The notes: generated by a model from the letters alone, not told the origin. DNA of 14,495 bases from CAYGWP01 sp964353455 (GCA_964353455.1 CAYGWP010000449.1:1-14495); one strand, 5' to 3'. Shown: positions 6,416-13,153, numbered from the stretch's first letter. Numbers and translations are program-made.

Positions 6416-6841
6416 ATGAGTTCCCGGAAATACCTTGTAGGCGTGGTAGTAGTAGCCCTGCTGATTTGGGGACCGATTGACCATTCATGGCCAGCATGGC
6501 CTGTAATACGTATAGGCTATCTGATCGCGATTCCGCTAGCCACATGGTTTCTTCTTGGATGGATTTGGAAAGTGTGGAAACCGCATGCAGAAGCCGAAAA
6601 CCGACTACAGCGATCACTTGCCGGCGCAACCGCTGGAGTGTTGCTGATATTGGCATTCCTTAAAGCCATCGCCGCTACCCATGTTGGCAATACCATGTGG
6701 GTTAACACTCGCGATGGAATGGAGGCGGTAGGTGAGGACGTAGTCTTGCCGGGTCCAGATTGGGGAGCAGTGCTCATTCTTATTGCCGCCTCAGGATTTT
6801 CCCTTTGGCTCAGCATATCCAAGTCTGAACCAAAGCAGTAG
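6416..6841 (+). CDS. Small membrane protein, function unknown
   Basis: This 141-residue protein has four likely transmembrane helices: about 6-21 (YLVGVVVVALLIWGPI), 30-53 (rich in I, L and W), 69-90 (LAGATAGVLLILAFLKAIAA) and 116-134. A charged loop at 54-67 (KPHAEAENRLQRS) and a polar loop at 91-115 separate them. I do not recognise the family; it has no cyclic-nucleotide-binding or nuclease domain. ATG 6416 is chosen because AGAGGAGA (6405-6412) is directly upstream; the earlier in-frame ATG at 6341 would put the cassette core inside the gene. It sits alone on the putative integron cassette, and small membrane proteins are common cassette cargo. Its base composition differs from the core genes, suggesting acquisition. 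Confidence 0.65.
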   Translation: MSSRKYLVGVVVVALLIWGPIDHSWPAWPVIRIGYLIAIPLATWFLLGWIWKVWKPHAEAENRLQRSLAGATAGVLLILAFLKAIAATHVGNTMWVNTRDGMEAVGEDVVLPGPDWGAVLILIAASGFSLWLSISKSEPKQ

Positions 6842-6889
6842 ATTTGGTTCTATTGGGTAGGTCTGTGGATGTTTGGATGTGCACAAGAA

Positions 6890-6948
6890 GCCGAACCAAG
6901 GAGTGCAGGCGACGCGGTAACCCGCGCTCCTGACTCGACTTGTTAGGC
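6890..6948 (+). repeat. attC-like recombination site (59 bp)
   Basis: GCCGAAC (6890-6896) at the left pairs, with one mismatch, with GTTAGGC (6942-6948) at the right, matching the R''/R' boxes. Next to them, CAAG-GAGT pairs with ACTC-GA-CTTG, leaving a two-base (GA) bulge and an extra C, like the extrahelical bases of attC. The middle contains a small GCGG-TAAC-CCGC hairpin. Size, position 48 bp after the stop codon, and orientation all fit an attC site. Confidence 0.55.
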
Positions 6949-7027
6949 GTATTTCTACTCGATCTCAATTGGCCGCAGTGCCATTACCAGCACCTACCCG
7001 CGCGGCCAGTGGAAGTGATGGACGTCT

Positions 7028-7067
7028 CTCTCCGCGCCCTCCGCGGCCTCCGCGTTGAAACGGAACT
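7028..7067 (-). repeat. Dispersed repeat directly downstream of mtnA
   Basis: On the minus strand, right after the mtnA stop, AGTTCCGTTTCAACGCGGAG is followed by GCCGCGGAGGGCGCGGAGAG. This is the fullest copy of the family also found at 2079-2117, 4053-4077 and 5811-5831. The rest of the gap (6949-7027) shows no recognisable element. Confidence 0.6.
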
Positions 7068-8117
7068 TCAGCGGCTGCCAACCACGGCGGCGATGCCGGC
7101 CTGGTCAACGGGCTGAATCATGCCGCGCTCGGTGATGATGCCGGAGATTAACGCCGCGGGGGTCACGTCGAAGGCGGGGCAATAGACCTTCGCGCCTGTC
7201 GGGGCGGTCTGGCGGCCGAAGCCGCGGGTCACCTCGTCGGCCCCGCGCTCTTCAATCGGAATCTCGTCGCCCGAGGCAATCGAGAGGTCAAACGTGCTCG
7301 ACGGCGCCGCAACATAAAACGGGACGTCGTGATGGCTGGCCAGCACCGCCACGCCGTACGTGCCGATCTTGTTGGCCGTGTCGCCGTTGGCGGCAATGCG
7401 GTCGGCCCCGACGATCACGAGGTCAACCTTGCCTTGCTTCATGATGACGGCGGCCATGTTGTCGCAGATGAGTGTGCAATCGATCCCGGCCCGCTGAAGT
7501 TCCCACATCGTCAGCCGCGCGCCTTGAAGCAGCGGCCGCGTTTCATCGGCATAAACGCGGAAGTGACGGCCCATCTCGTGCGCCCGGTAGAGGGGCGCGA
7601 GGGCCGTCCCGTACTCGGCGGTCGCGAGGCTCCCGGCGTTGCAGTGGGTCAGCACGCCGCAGCCCTCTGTGATGAGGTGGACGCCGCTCGCGCCGATGCG
7701 GCGGCACATTGCGGCATCCTCGTCTCGGATGGCCTTGGCCTCCGCCAGGAGCGCCTCCTTGAGCGCCCAGCCGCCCCTGCCGCGATACTGCTGGGCCGCG
7801 CGCTTCATCCGGTCGAGCGCCCAGAAAAGGTTGACGGCGGTCGGCCGGCTGGTGGCCAGGTAATCGGCCGCGCGGCGAACGGACTCCAGGACCTCCGCCT
7901 CGTCATCGCCGGCGCCCTGTATGCCGACCACGATGCCCATTGCGGCTGCCACGCCGATGGCGGGCGCGCCGCGGACGCGGAGCGTCTTGATCGCCTCCCA
8001 GACCTCCTCAACCGTGGCGAGCGGAATGAACTTGAACTCGGTCGGCAGTAGGGTCTGGTCGATGATCTCCATCCGGCCGTCGAGGCCGCCGACCCATCGG
8101 ACCGTCGGTTCAGGCAT
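7068..8117 (-). CDS. mtnA: S-methyl-5-thioribose-1-phosphate isomerase
   Basis: MtnA converts 5-methylthioribose-1-phosphate to methylthioribulose-1-phosphate in the methionine salvage pathway; relatives also act on 5-deoxyribose-1-phosphate. The 349-residue protein has normal family length. Signature segments are RVRGAPAIGVAAAMG (47-61), LTHCNAGSLAT with catalytic Cys159, DETRPLLQGARLTMWEL (191-207), and VGADRIAANGDTANKIGTY with catalytic Asp239. These positions agree with Cys160/Asp240 of characterised enzymes. ATG 8117 is preferred: it overlaps the purE stop by 8 bp, which suggests translational coupling, whereas ATG 8159 would lie deep in purE. It is probably co-transcribed with purE from the promoter at 8672-8700. 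Its 3' end is partly duplicated upstream in the accessory island. Confidence 0.95.
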   Translation of the reverse strand: MPEPTVRWVGGLDGRMEIIDQTLLPTEFKFIPLATVEEVWEAIKTLRVRGAPAIGVAAAMGIVVGIQGAGDDEAEVLESVRRAADYLATSRPTAVNLFWALDRMKRAAQQYRGRGGWALKEALLAEAKAIRDEDAAMCRRIGASGVHLITEGCGVLTHCNAGSLATAEYGTALAPLYRAHEMGRHFRVYADETRPLLQGARLTMWELQRAGIDCTLICDNMAAVIMKQGKVDLVIVGADRIAANGDTANKIGTYGVAVLASHHDVPFYVAAPSSTFDLSIASGDEIPIEERGADEVTRGFGRQTAPTGAKVYCPAFDVTPAALISGIITERGMIQPVDQAGIAAVVGSR

Positions 8118-8643
8118 GTTCGGGTCTCGCGATGGAGGCGCGGACGTTCTCATCGGCAATGGCTACCCGCTCCGCCAGCCGCACCTTGTACTGGACGACC
8201 TTCTCTCTGAGTTGCCGGTCGGCCGTGGCCAGAACCTGCGCGGCCAGGATGGCGGCGTTCACGGGGCCGGACTTGCCGATGGCGACGGTTGCGACCGGCA
8301 CGCCGCTCGGCATCTGGACGGTGGAGAGGAGGCTGTCGAGCCCGCCCAGGCCCGAGGTCTGCATCGGGACGCCGATGACGGGCAGGGGGGTGAGGCTTGC
8401 CATGACGCCGGCCAGGTGTGCCGCGCCGCCGGCTGCCGCAATCAGCACATGGAGTCCACGCTCTGCGGCCGACTTGGCGTACTGATGGGCGGCCTCGGGC
8501 GTCCGGTGGGCCGAGATCACCCGCAGTTCGTAAGGGACGGCCAATTCGTCCAGCGTCTTCAGGCACGGCCGCATGGTTTCGAGGTCGGATTCGCTGCCGA
8601 GGATGATGCCGACCACGGGTTGCGATTTCTTCTTGTTGGTCAC
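8110..8643 (-). CDS. purE: N5-carboxyaminoimidazole ribonucleotide mutase
   Basis: PurE rearranges N5-CAIR to CAIR (class II enzymes carboxylate AIR directly) in de novo purine synthesis. In the 177-residue protein, VGIILGSESDLETM (11-24) and VISAHRTPEAAHQYA (43-57) are the substrate-binding signatures. AAAGGAAHLAGVMAS, GVPM and the LLSTVQMPSGVPVATVAIGK block follow in the normal order. The start is GTG 8643, preceded by GGGAGGA (8650-8656) six bases upstream; no ATG fits. The open frame extends far upstream on this strand, but that part is antisense to the histidine kinase. Overlap with mtnA and the upstream promoter make purE-mtnA a likely operon. No purK is in the window, so the enzyme class is undecided. 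Confidence 0.95.
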   Translation of the reverse strand: MTNKKKSQPVVGIILGSESDLETMRPCLKTLDELAVPYELRVISAHRTPEAAHQYAKSAAERGLHVLIAAAGGAAHLAGVMASLTPLPVIGVPMQTSGLGGLDSLLSTVQMPSGVPVATVAIGKSGPVNAAILAAQVLATADRQLREKVVQYKVRLAERVAIADENVRASIARPEHA

Positions 8644-8671
8644 GGCGATTCCTCCCGAAAGGGCCACGCCG

Positions 8672-8700
8672 AGTATAGGAATCCGCCCACCTTCCGTCAA
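8672..8700 (-). promoter_or_regulatory. Candidate sigma70-type promoter of purE-mtnA
   Basis: On the minus strand TTGACG (8700-8695) and TATACT (8677-8672) are separated by 17 bases, an excellent match to the consensus. They lie 29 bp before the purE GTG with the ribosome-binding site in between. This also supports the GTG start. Confidence 0.6.
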
Positions 8701-8762
8701 CCTTGTGCTCCAGGGAGCACTGAAAGAGTCTGGAATCTGGGCCAAGAATCTGGGCAAGTCGT

Positions 8763-8798
8763 TTGACTTTCGGTCGAAATGTTGTATTCTTGCAACAT
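8763..8798 (+). promoter_or_regulatory. Candidate promoter of the histidine kinase with overlapping inverted repeat
   Basis: TTGACT (8763-8768) and TATTCT (8785-8790) have a 16-base spacer. A perfect inverted repeat, ATGTTG-TATTCTTG-CAACAT (8779-8798), covers the -10 box and the expected start of transcription, as an operator for a dimeric repressor would. It lies about 50 bp before the GTG start, in the divergent gap with purE. Confidence 0.45.
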
Positions 8799-8845
8799 CG
8801 CCGCGCCCGGGAAACCCTAGTAGCGATGCACTGTCTGAGGGGTGT

Positions 8846-10549
8846 GTGGCAAAATCGAAACAACCATCCGGCCGTGTTGCTGCGTCCACCTTCGCCAAGG
8901 CTTCGGCGGACAAGCCGGACCACCTGAGGGGTTTAACCCTTCTGGCTGATCTGGCGGGGAAACTCGTTTCCATTGAGGACCTTCGATCCCTCCAGGAAGA
9001 GGTGCTCGAGCACGCCCTTGCCATGTTCCGGTGTTCGAGCGGGGCGGTCTGCCTGTGGGATGGCGAGAGCGGCCGCATGCGTATCGGCCCCGCGGTCGGC
9101 GGCGCCGAAGATATCCGGCCTGAGGACCTCCTTGCCGCCGATCCGGTCCGCACAGTTGTCCTCGGCAAGCGTCGTCCGCTGGTCCTCGCGCTGCCGGGCC
9201 AGGCGCCGAGCGCGGCCATGACGAGTTGGCGCGGCGGGGCGGTCATGCCGATCGGGGGCGTTGACACTGTCCTCGGGGTTCTCGTCCTCGGCAACCTTGA
9301 GGCCGGCCGGGTGTTTGCGGAGGCCGATACGGCCCTGATGTCGGCCCTGGGAAGCATCGTGGCGGGGGCGCTGGAGACGCGCCTGGCGCTTCTGCAATTC
9401 CGACAGGACAACGCCCGACGCATTACCGAGATGATGTCGGACCTGACCCGGGCCGCCGCCGAACTCCATCGCATCAAGACGTTCAACCAGGAACTCTTCA
9501 ATTCGGCCCCCATCGGCATCGTCGTCTTCGACCGCGAGTTCCGGGTGACGTTCCGGAGCCCTGCTGCCGAGCGACTCTGGCCGGAAGACCGGTCGGTCCT
9601 GAGCGCCGCGAGGCGAACCAACCTCGCCAAGATCGACCCCGACTGGGAGCCGGGCCTCCGCGACGTTGTCAACATGCAGCAGCCCTGGCTGGCGGAAGAA
9701 GTCACCGTGCCGCACACGGGCTCCGAGCCGGTCCGCGTGACGTTGACGTGCTCGCCGCTCATGAGCGGCGGGCGAACGGTGGCCGGCGGCGTGCTGATCG
9801 TCGAGGACGTGACGCAGCGCGTGCACATGGAGCGGCGGCTGGCGGTGTCGGAGCGCCTTGCGGGTGTCGGACGGCTCGCCGCAATGGTGGCCCACGAGAT
9901 CAATAACCCCCTTGACGGGATCATCCGCCTCGTGAACCTTGCGAGGCGTGCGGCCACGGAACCGGCGTCCGACAATGCATCGCCCAGCGACGAGCGCATT
10001 GAGAAGTACCTGGCCGAGGTCCATAAGGGCCTTATGCGGATGGTGATGATCGTTCGGGACCTGCTCGAGTTCTCGCGGAGCGCCAGCGGCGCAACCGAAC
10101 CGATGCCGATCCCGGAGATACTGGCCGAGGCGGCGCGGAACCTTGGGCCTGCGGCCGAGAAGGCCGGCGTCCAGATCGCCATCGAGTGCGACCCGACGCT
10201 GCCGCCCCTCAGGAGCGGCACCCTTTACCACGTGGTCCTGAACCTTGTGAAGAACGCGGTTGAGGCCATGCCCGGCGGCGGCAGGGTCCAGGTGGCCGCG
10301 AGGGGCCTCCCCGACGCCGTTCTGATCGAGGTGGCCGACACGGGGCCGGGCATTCCGCCGGAGGTCCTGCCGCGCCTCTTTGAGCCGTTCTTTTCGCTCA
10401 AGGCCACGGGAAAGGGAACGGGCCTCGGCCTCGTAATCTCGAAAGACCTGATTGAGAGACAGGGCGGCACGGTGACGGCCGCCAACCGGCCGGAAGGCGG
10501 AGCGGTGTTCACGGTCCGATTTCCGCTTGCCGCTGCCGGCAGGCAGTAG
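8846..10549 (+). CDS. Soluble GAF-PAS sensor histidine kinase
   Basis: This is a 567-residue cytoplasmic sensor kinase with no membrane segment. Residues about 35-185 resemble a GAF domain. A PAS domain (about 212-322) starts LFNSAPIGIVVFDREFRVTF. The HisKA domain has the phospho-acceptor His350 in VAHEINNPLDG. The ATPase domain shows the N box NLVKNAVEAM (466-475), DTGPGIP (498-504), LFEPFFSLK and GKGTGLGL (522-529). It resembles NtrB-type kinases that partner sigma54 activators, and such an activator follows 133 bp downstream. GTG 8846 is chosen because AGGGG (8838-8842) precedes it and the candidate promoter lies 56 bp upstream; longer open frame to 8573 would overlap purE. The N-terminus includes a repeat-derived stretch (residues 12-23), so the start is less certain than the identity. 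The signal is unknown. Confidence 0.9.
   Translation: MAKSKQPSGRVAASTFAKASADKPDHLRGLTLLADLAGKLVSIEDLRSLQEEVLEHALAMFRCSSGAVCLWDGESGRMRIGPAVGGAEDIRPEDLLAADPVRTVVLGKRRPLVLALPGQAPSAAMTSWRGGAVMPIGGVDTVLGVLVLGNLEAGRVFAEADTALMSALGSIVAGALETRLALLQFRQDNARRITEMMSDLTRAAAELHRIKTFNQELFNSAPIGIVVFDREFRVTFRSPAAERLWPEDRSVLSAARRTNLAKIDPDWEPGLRDVVNMQQPWLAEEVTVPHTGSEPVRVTLTCSPLMSGGRTVAGGVLIVEDVTQRVHMERRLAVSERLAGVGRLAAMVAHEINNPLDGIIRLVNLARRAATEPASDNASPSDERIEKYLAEVHKGLMRMVMIVRDLLEFSRSASGATEPMPIPEILAEAARNLGPAAEKAGVQIAIECDPTLPPLRSGTLYHVVLNLVKNAVEAMPGGGRVQVAARGLPDAVLIEVADTGPGIPPEVLPRLFEPFFSLKATGKGTGLGLVISKDLIERQGGTVTAANRPEGGAVFTVRFPLAAAGRQ
8887..8914 (+). repeat. Dispersed 'FAKASADK' repeat inside the kinase N-terminus
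   Basis: The bases TTCGCCAAGGCTTCGGCGGA followed by CAAG (8891-8914) encode FAKASADK in the kinase frame and give RRSLGEGG-type peptides on the other strand nearby. I know these peptides as products of a widespread intergenic repeat. Here it appears to have become the start of a coding region. Confidence 0.5.
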
Positions 10550-10559
10550 GGGATAGACT

Positions 10560-10629
10560 TGTAGGGTGCGTGCTTGCACGCACCAACTTATGCTCGTGTG
10601 TCCGCGTGCGTGCAAGCACGCACCCTACA
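10560..10629. repeat. Perfect 24-bp inverted repeat (REP-like pair) between kinase and regulator
   Basis: The 24-nt arms 10560-10583 and 10606-10629 are exact inverted copies around a 22-nt loop. Each arm contains its own palindrome, GTGCGTGC-TT-GCACGCAC, preceded by GTAG (10561-10564) or its mirror CTAC. GTAG followed by a hairpin is the layout of REP sequences recognised by RAYT transposases, and two in opposite orientation form a BIME. It could weaken read-through from the kinase into the regulator gene. Confidence 0.8.
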
Positions 10630-10682
10630 CTGAGTGTCTAAACGCGTACGCAGCGGCGGGGATATGATTCGGAGGAGGGGTC

Positions 10683-12065
10683 ATGGCGAATACGCGAATT
10701 CTGGTTGTCGATGACGATGAGATCATCCTGACGAGCCTCTCGGAACTCCTCCGCCTGGAGGACTACCAGGTGGAGACCGCGCGGAGTTTCAAGGAGGCGT
10801 CGGCGAAACTTGCGGCCGCCGAGTACCCGGTCGTGATCGCCGACGTCTCGATGCCCGAGGCCGACGGCCTGGAACTCCTGAAGATGGTCCGCAACCGATG
10901 CCCCGACACGGCCGTCATCATGATGACCGGCTACGGGAGCATTGAGAACGCCGTTGAGGCGATGAGCCGCGGGGCGTTCCACTACCTCACCAAGCCCCTC
11001 ATCGACGAGGAACTGAAACTCGTGATCGACCGGGCGCTGAAGCAGCAGTCGCTCAAGGCCGAGAACCGGGCGCTCCGCCAGCAACTCTCGGAGCGGTACA
11101 GCCTCGACAACGTCATCGGGCACGATTATAAAATGCTTAAAGTGTTCGACCTGATCGAGGCCGTCGCCGACACGCCCACCACCGTGATGATCACCGGCGA
11201 GAGCGGCACGGGCAAGAGCATGATCGCGCGTGCCGTACACCAGCAATCGAACCGTCGGGACAAGGCGTTCGTGGAAGTGGCCTGCGGGGCGCTGCCCGAG
11301 ACGCTCCTGGAGAGCGAACTCTTCGGCCACGTGAAGGGCTCGTTTACCGGGGCGGTGGGCGACAAGGCGGGCAAGTTCAAGCAGGCCGACGGCGGCACGA
11401 TATTCCTCGACGAAGTCTCCACCGCCACGCCGGGCCTCCAGGTGAAGTTTCTGCGGGTCCTTCAGGAGCGCGAGTTCGAGCCGGTCGGCGGCTCGAAGAC
11501 CGAACGCGTGGATGTAAGGTGCATCCTGGCGACCAACCAGGACCTGGCCGAGGCGGTCCGCAAGGGCCAGTTCCGCCAGGACCTCTACTACCGCGTCCAC
11601 GTGGTGGCGATCCACCTGCCGCCGCTTCGGGAACGGATCGGCGACATTCCGCTCCTGGCCGAGCACTTCATCAAGCGTCACGCCGAGCGGACCGGCCGGC
11701 GCGTACTGGGCCTCCAGGAGGATGCCCTGCGGTGCCTCCAGACGATCGGCTGGCCGGGCAACGTGCGGCAACTGGAAAACGTGATGGAGAGGGCCGTTAT
11801 CCTCACGAAGAACGCCTACATCACGGCCGACGACATTCCCGAGGAACTCCGCTCCCCGAAGGAGGGGGAAGGAGGCAACGGAGACGGCCCGGTCCTGCCC
11901 CTCAAGAGGGCCCTGGAGACTCCCGAGAAGGAGATCATCTTGCGGGCACTCAGGTCCTGTCACGGCATCCGCCAGGCCACCGCCGAGGTCCTCGGCATCA
12001 ACCGCACCACGCTGTATAAGAAGATGAAGCGCTACGGGATAGAGGAAGGCGAAGCCGAAGAATGA
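10683..12065 (+). CDS. NtrC-family sigma54-dependent response regulator
   Basis: This 460-residue transcription activator has three domains. The receiver (1-120) has acidic residues DDD at 10-12, phospho-acceptor Asp54 (VVIADVSMP), Thr82 and Lys104 (LTKP). The AAA+ domain (about 142-375) has Walker A GESGTGKS (172-179), the sigma54-contact loop as GSFTGA (219-224, Ser for the usual Ala), Walker B GGTIFLDEV (237-245) and WPGNVRQLENV near its end. A Fis-type helix-turn-helix (about 425-455) reads IRQATAEVLGINRTTLYKKMKRYG. It would activate sigma54 promoters when phosphorylated, most likely by the kinase upstream. The start ATG 10683 follows GGAGGAGGGG (10671-10680). Target genes cannot be told from this window. 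Confidence 0.95.
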   Translation: MANTRILVVDDDEIILTSLSELLRLEDYQVETARSFKEASAKLAAAEYPVVIADVSMPEADGLELLKMVRNRCPDTAVIMMTGYGSIENAVEAMSRGAFHYLTKPLIDEELKLVIDRALKQQSLKAENRALRQQLSERYSLDNVIGHDYKMLKVFDLIEAVADTPTTVMITGESGTGKSMIARAVHQQSNRRDKAFVEVACGALPETLLESELFGHVKGSFTGAVGDKAGKFKQADGGTIFLDEVSTATPGLQVKFLRVLQEREFEPVGGSKTERVDVRCILATNQDLAEAVRKGQFRQDLYYRVHVVAIHLPPLRERIGDIPLLAEHFIKRHAERTGRRVLGLQEDALRCLQTIGWPGNVRQLENVMERAVILTKNAYITADDIPEELRSPKEGEGGNGDGPVLPLKRALETPEKEIILRALRSCHGIRQATAEVLGINRTTLYKKMKRYGIEEGEAEE

Positions 12066-12124
12066 CCAATGACCAAGCACCAATGACCATTGAAACGGCA
12101 AACTGCAAACGGCAATGACCAATC
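12062..12124 (+). repeat. 'AATGACCAATGACCAA' intergenic repeat
   Basis: Units of AATGACC(A) recur at 12061-12075, 12082-12090 and 12114-12123, starting at the regulator's stop codon. The reverse strand gives the LVLGHWSF type of peptide that marks this widespread repeat family. The last unit supplies the ATG of the shortened antitoxin gene. Confidence 0.5.
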
Positions 12125-12270
12125 AAAAGGCAAAGAGCAAACGGCGTAAAAACACTTCTAAGAGTGCAAAAGCGCACCCTGCTTTCGGCATGTGGAAGGA
12201 CCGGAAGGATATGGCGAACGTTTCGCGGTATGTCCGGAACCTTCGGCGCGGGCGCTACGATGATCTTTGA
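12115..12270 (+). pseudogene. Shortened VapB-type antitoxin
   Basis: This 51-residue open frame's last 31 residues (HPAFGMWKDRKDMANVSRYV then RNLRRGRYDDL) match the toxin-binding tail of VapB antitoxins. The first 20 residues (MTNQKAKSKRRKNTSKSAKA) derive from the AATGACCAAT repeat and lack the DNA-binding domain of a full-length antitoxin (usually about 75-90 residues). Its stop overlaps the vapC start in the usual ATG..TGA arrangement (12260-12270). It is probably a remnant, though a short peptide that still binds toxin is possible. No clear ribosome-binding site is seen. Confidence 0.6.
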
Positions 12271-12421
12271 CACTGAGGAGTATTCCTTGACATCCGGGCT
12301 GCGGTTGGGAGACGCCCTGGTGGCTGCCACCGCTGTCGAGAGCAGGCAGTGCCTTTGCACGGCCAACCGGCGGCACTTTCAGCGGATCGCCGACCTGGAC
12401 TTGAAGTTGTTCAAGCCCTGA
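12260..12421 (+). pseudogene. Internally deleted VapC toxin (PIN domain), 53 residues
   Basis: The frame begins MIFDT, the standard first residues of VapC including the first catalytic Asp (Asp4). It then jumps straight to a VapC C-terminal part: EEYSLTSGLRLGDALVAATA, ...CLCTANRRHFQRIADLDLKL. About 75-80 residues of a normal PIN ribonuclease (about 130 residues) are missing, in frame. Asp18 of RLGDAL remains, but the acidic residue usual in the TxNxxDF motif is His here. It cannot be an active nuclease in the known way. The overlap with the antitoxin gene is intact, so the deletion arose within a normal vapBC operon. Confidence 0.7.
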
Positions 12422-12469
12422 GGAGTGCAAGGCTGGGCAGTCCAAACGGCGGAAACTGGGGGACTCCGT

Positions 12470-13144
12470 ATGACACCGCAAGAGATACTTGAACAGACGC
12501 GGCGGCTCGTCAGTGAACATGCAGCCGGCGACCCGGATAGGTGGTGGTACGCCAATCGCTTTGTCTTTGCCCGGCTCATACTTGACGAACGAAGAACCAA
12601 GATCGGCATCAAGAAGGGCCTGCTCGGTGCCGGCGGTCCATGCCACGCTTGTGGCCAGCGGTTCGAGTCGAAGCGCAACATCCACCTGCACCGTCTGGAC
12701 GACGCACGCGGGTATTCAGCGACCAACTGTGTGCTGATGCATGGCGAGTGCCATCAGCGGCATCATGCCAAACACGAGGAACGCGGTTCGGCAGGGGAAA
12801 GCACATTGGCTGCCGTGCAGCCGGTGATCTGCAAGTGGAGCAAGTGCTACGAAGGCAAGCCGTTCACCTACTGGTGGGACATCGCGCCAAGGTTGGCAGA
12901 GGCATTGTGCAACCTGGAGGCTTTTGAGTTCGGCAAGAAAGACTCGCTGGAGCGTTGCACAGTGCCCGTGGACACATTGCGGAAATTCCTGACGTCGGCC
13001 CGGCAAACCAGCCGTGGTGCGGGGAACTGGGGCATCAAGGTGCTCAAGGATCGCCCAGATGAATTGGCATTTGAGCCTCCGTCGCACGCCGACCAATGGC
13101 TGTTCCTGCCTGTCACATGGGCCGATGATTCGGCAGAGGATTGA
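12470..13144 (+). CDS. HNH-like zinc-binding protein of unknown function
   Basis: This 224-residue soluble protein has an N-terminal helical part (1-50) followed by a compact HNH-type motif. CHAC (58-61) and CHQRHH (94-99) frame the metal site. HLHRLD (72-77) supplies the first His, TNCVLMH (85-91) the Asn and His, and the final histidines follow. This spacing is like HNH endonucleases with a treble-clef zinc fold. The C-terminal half (about 110-224) has no motif I know. A nuclease function is suggested but not shown; it could be a DNA-binding zinc-finger protein. ATG 12470 is chosen over GTG 12425 because GGGGGA (12458-12463) is six bases upstream. It sits between a broken vapBC and an insertion sequence, so is likely accessory. 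Confidence 0.65.
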   Translation: MTPQEILEQTRRLVSEHAAGDPDRWWYANRFVFARLILDERRTKIGIKKGLLGAGGPCHACGQRFESKRNIHLHRLDDARGYSATNCVLMHGECHQRHHAKHEERGSAGESTLAAVQPVICKWSKCYEGKPFTYWWDIAPRLAEALCNLEAFEFGKKDSLERCTVPVDTLRKFLTSARQTSRGAGNWGIKVLKDRPDELAFEPPSHADQWLFLPVTWADDSAED

Positions 13145-13153
13145 GCGGCAGCC

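Larger units (their letters stand above)
6374..6948 (+). mobile_element. Putative integron gene cassette
   Basis: The segment is bounded by two GTTAGGC sequences (6374-6380 and 6942-6948) that fit the integron core site GTTRRRY. It contains one gene (6416-6841) in a single orientation, with a short leader and an attC-like site behind it. Cutting after the G of each core would give a unit of about 568 bp, a typical cassette size. Composition is lower in G/C than the surroundings. No integrase gene and no second attC-like fold is seen upstream of the left core, so it is either a lone captured cassette or a remnant. Confidence 0.5.

Noticed and set aside
4953..6841. A Pycsar-like system made of the cyclase-like protein and the four-helix membrane protein
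   Set aside because: The membrane protein has no cyclic-nucleotide-binding domain and lies on a separate cassette beyond an mtnA fragment and a MITE-like element, so operon linkage is unlikely.
8110..10221. A 703-residue minus-strand open frame joining purE to sequence antisense to the histidine kinase
   Set aside because: Only its last 177 residues are PurE. The rest is low-complexity Arg/Ser-rich translation opposite a well-marked kinase, and the GTG 8643 with ribosome-binding site and promoter explains purE.
10638..12122. A 494-residue minus-strand open frame opposite the response regulator
   Set aside because: It is an antisense shadow in a high-GC gene. Its start reads through the AATGACCAAT repeat (LVLGHWSF), and no domain is recognisable.
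12062..12124. CRISPR-like short repeats
   Set aside because: The AATGACC units are irregular, very short and have no spacers of constant length.
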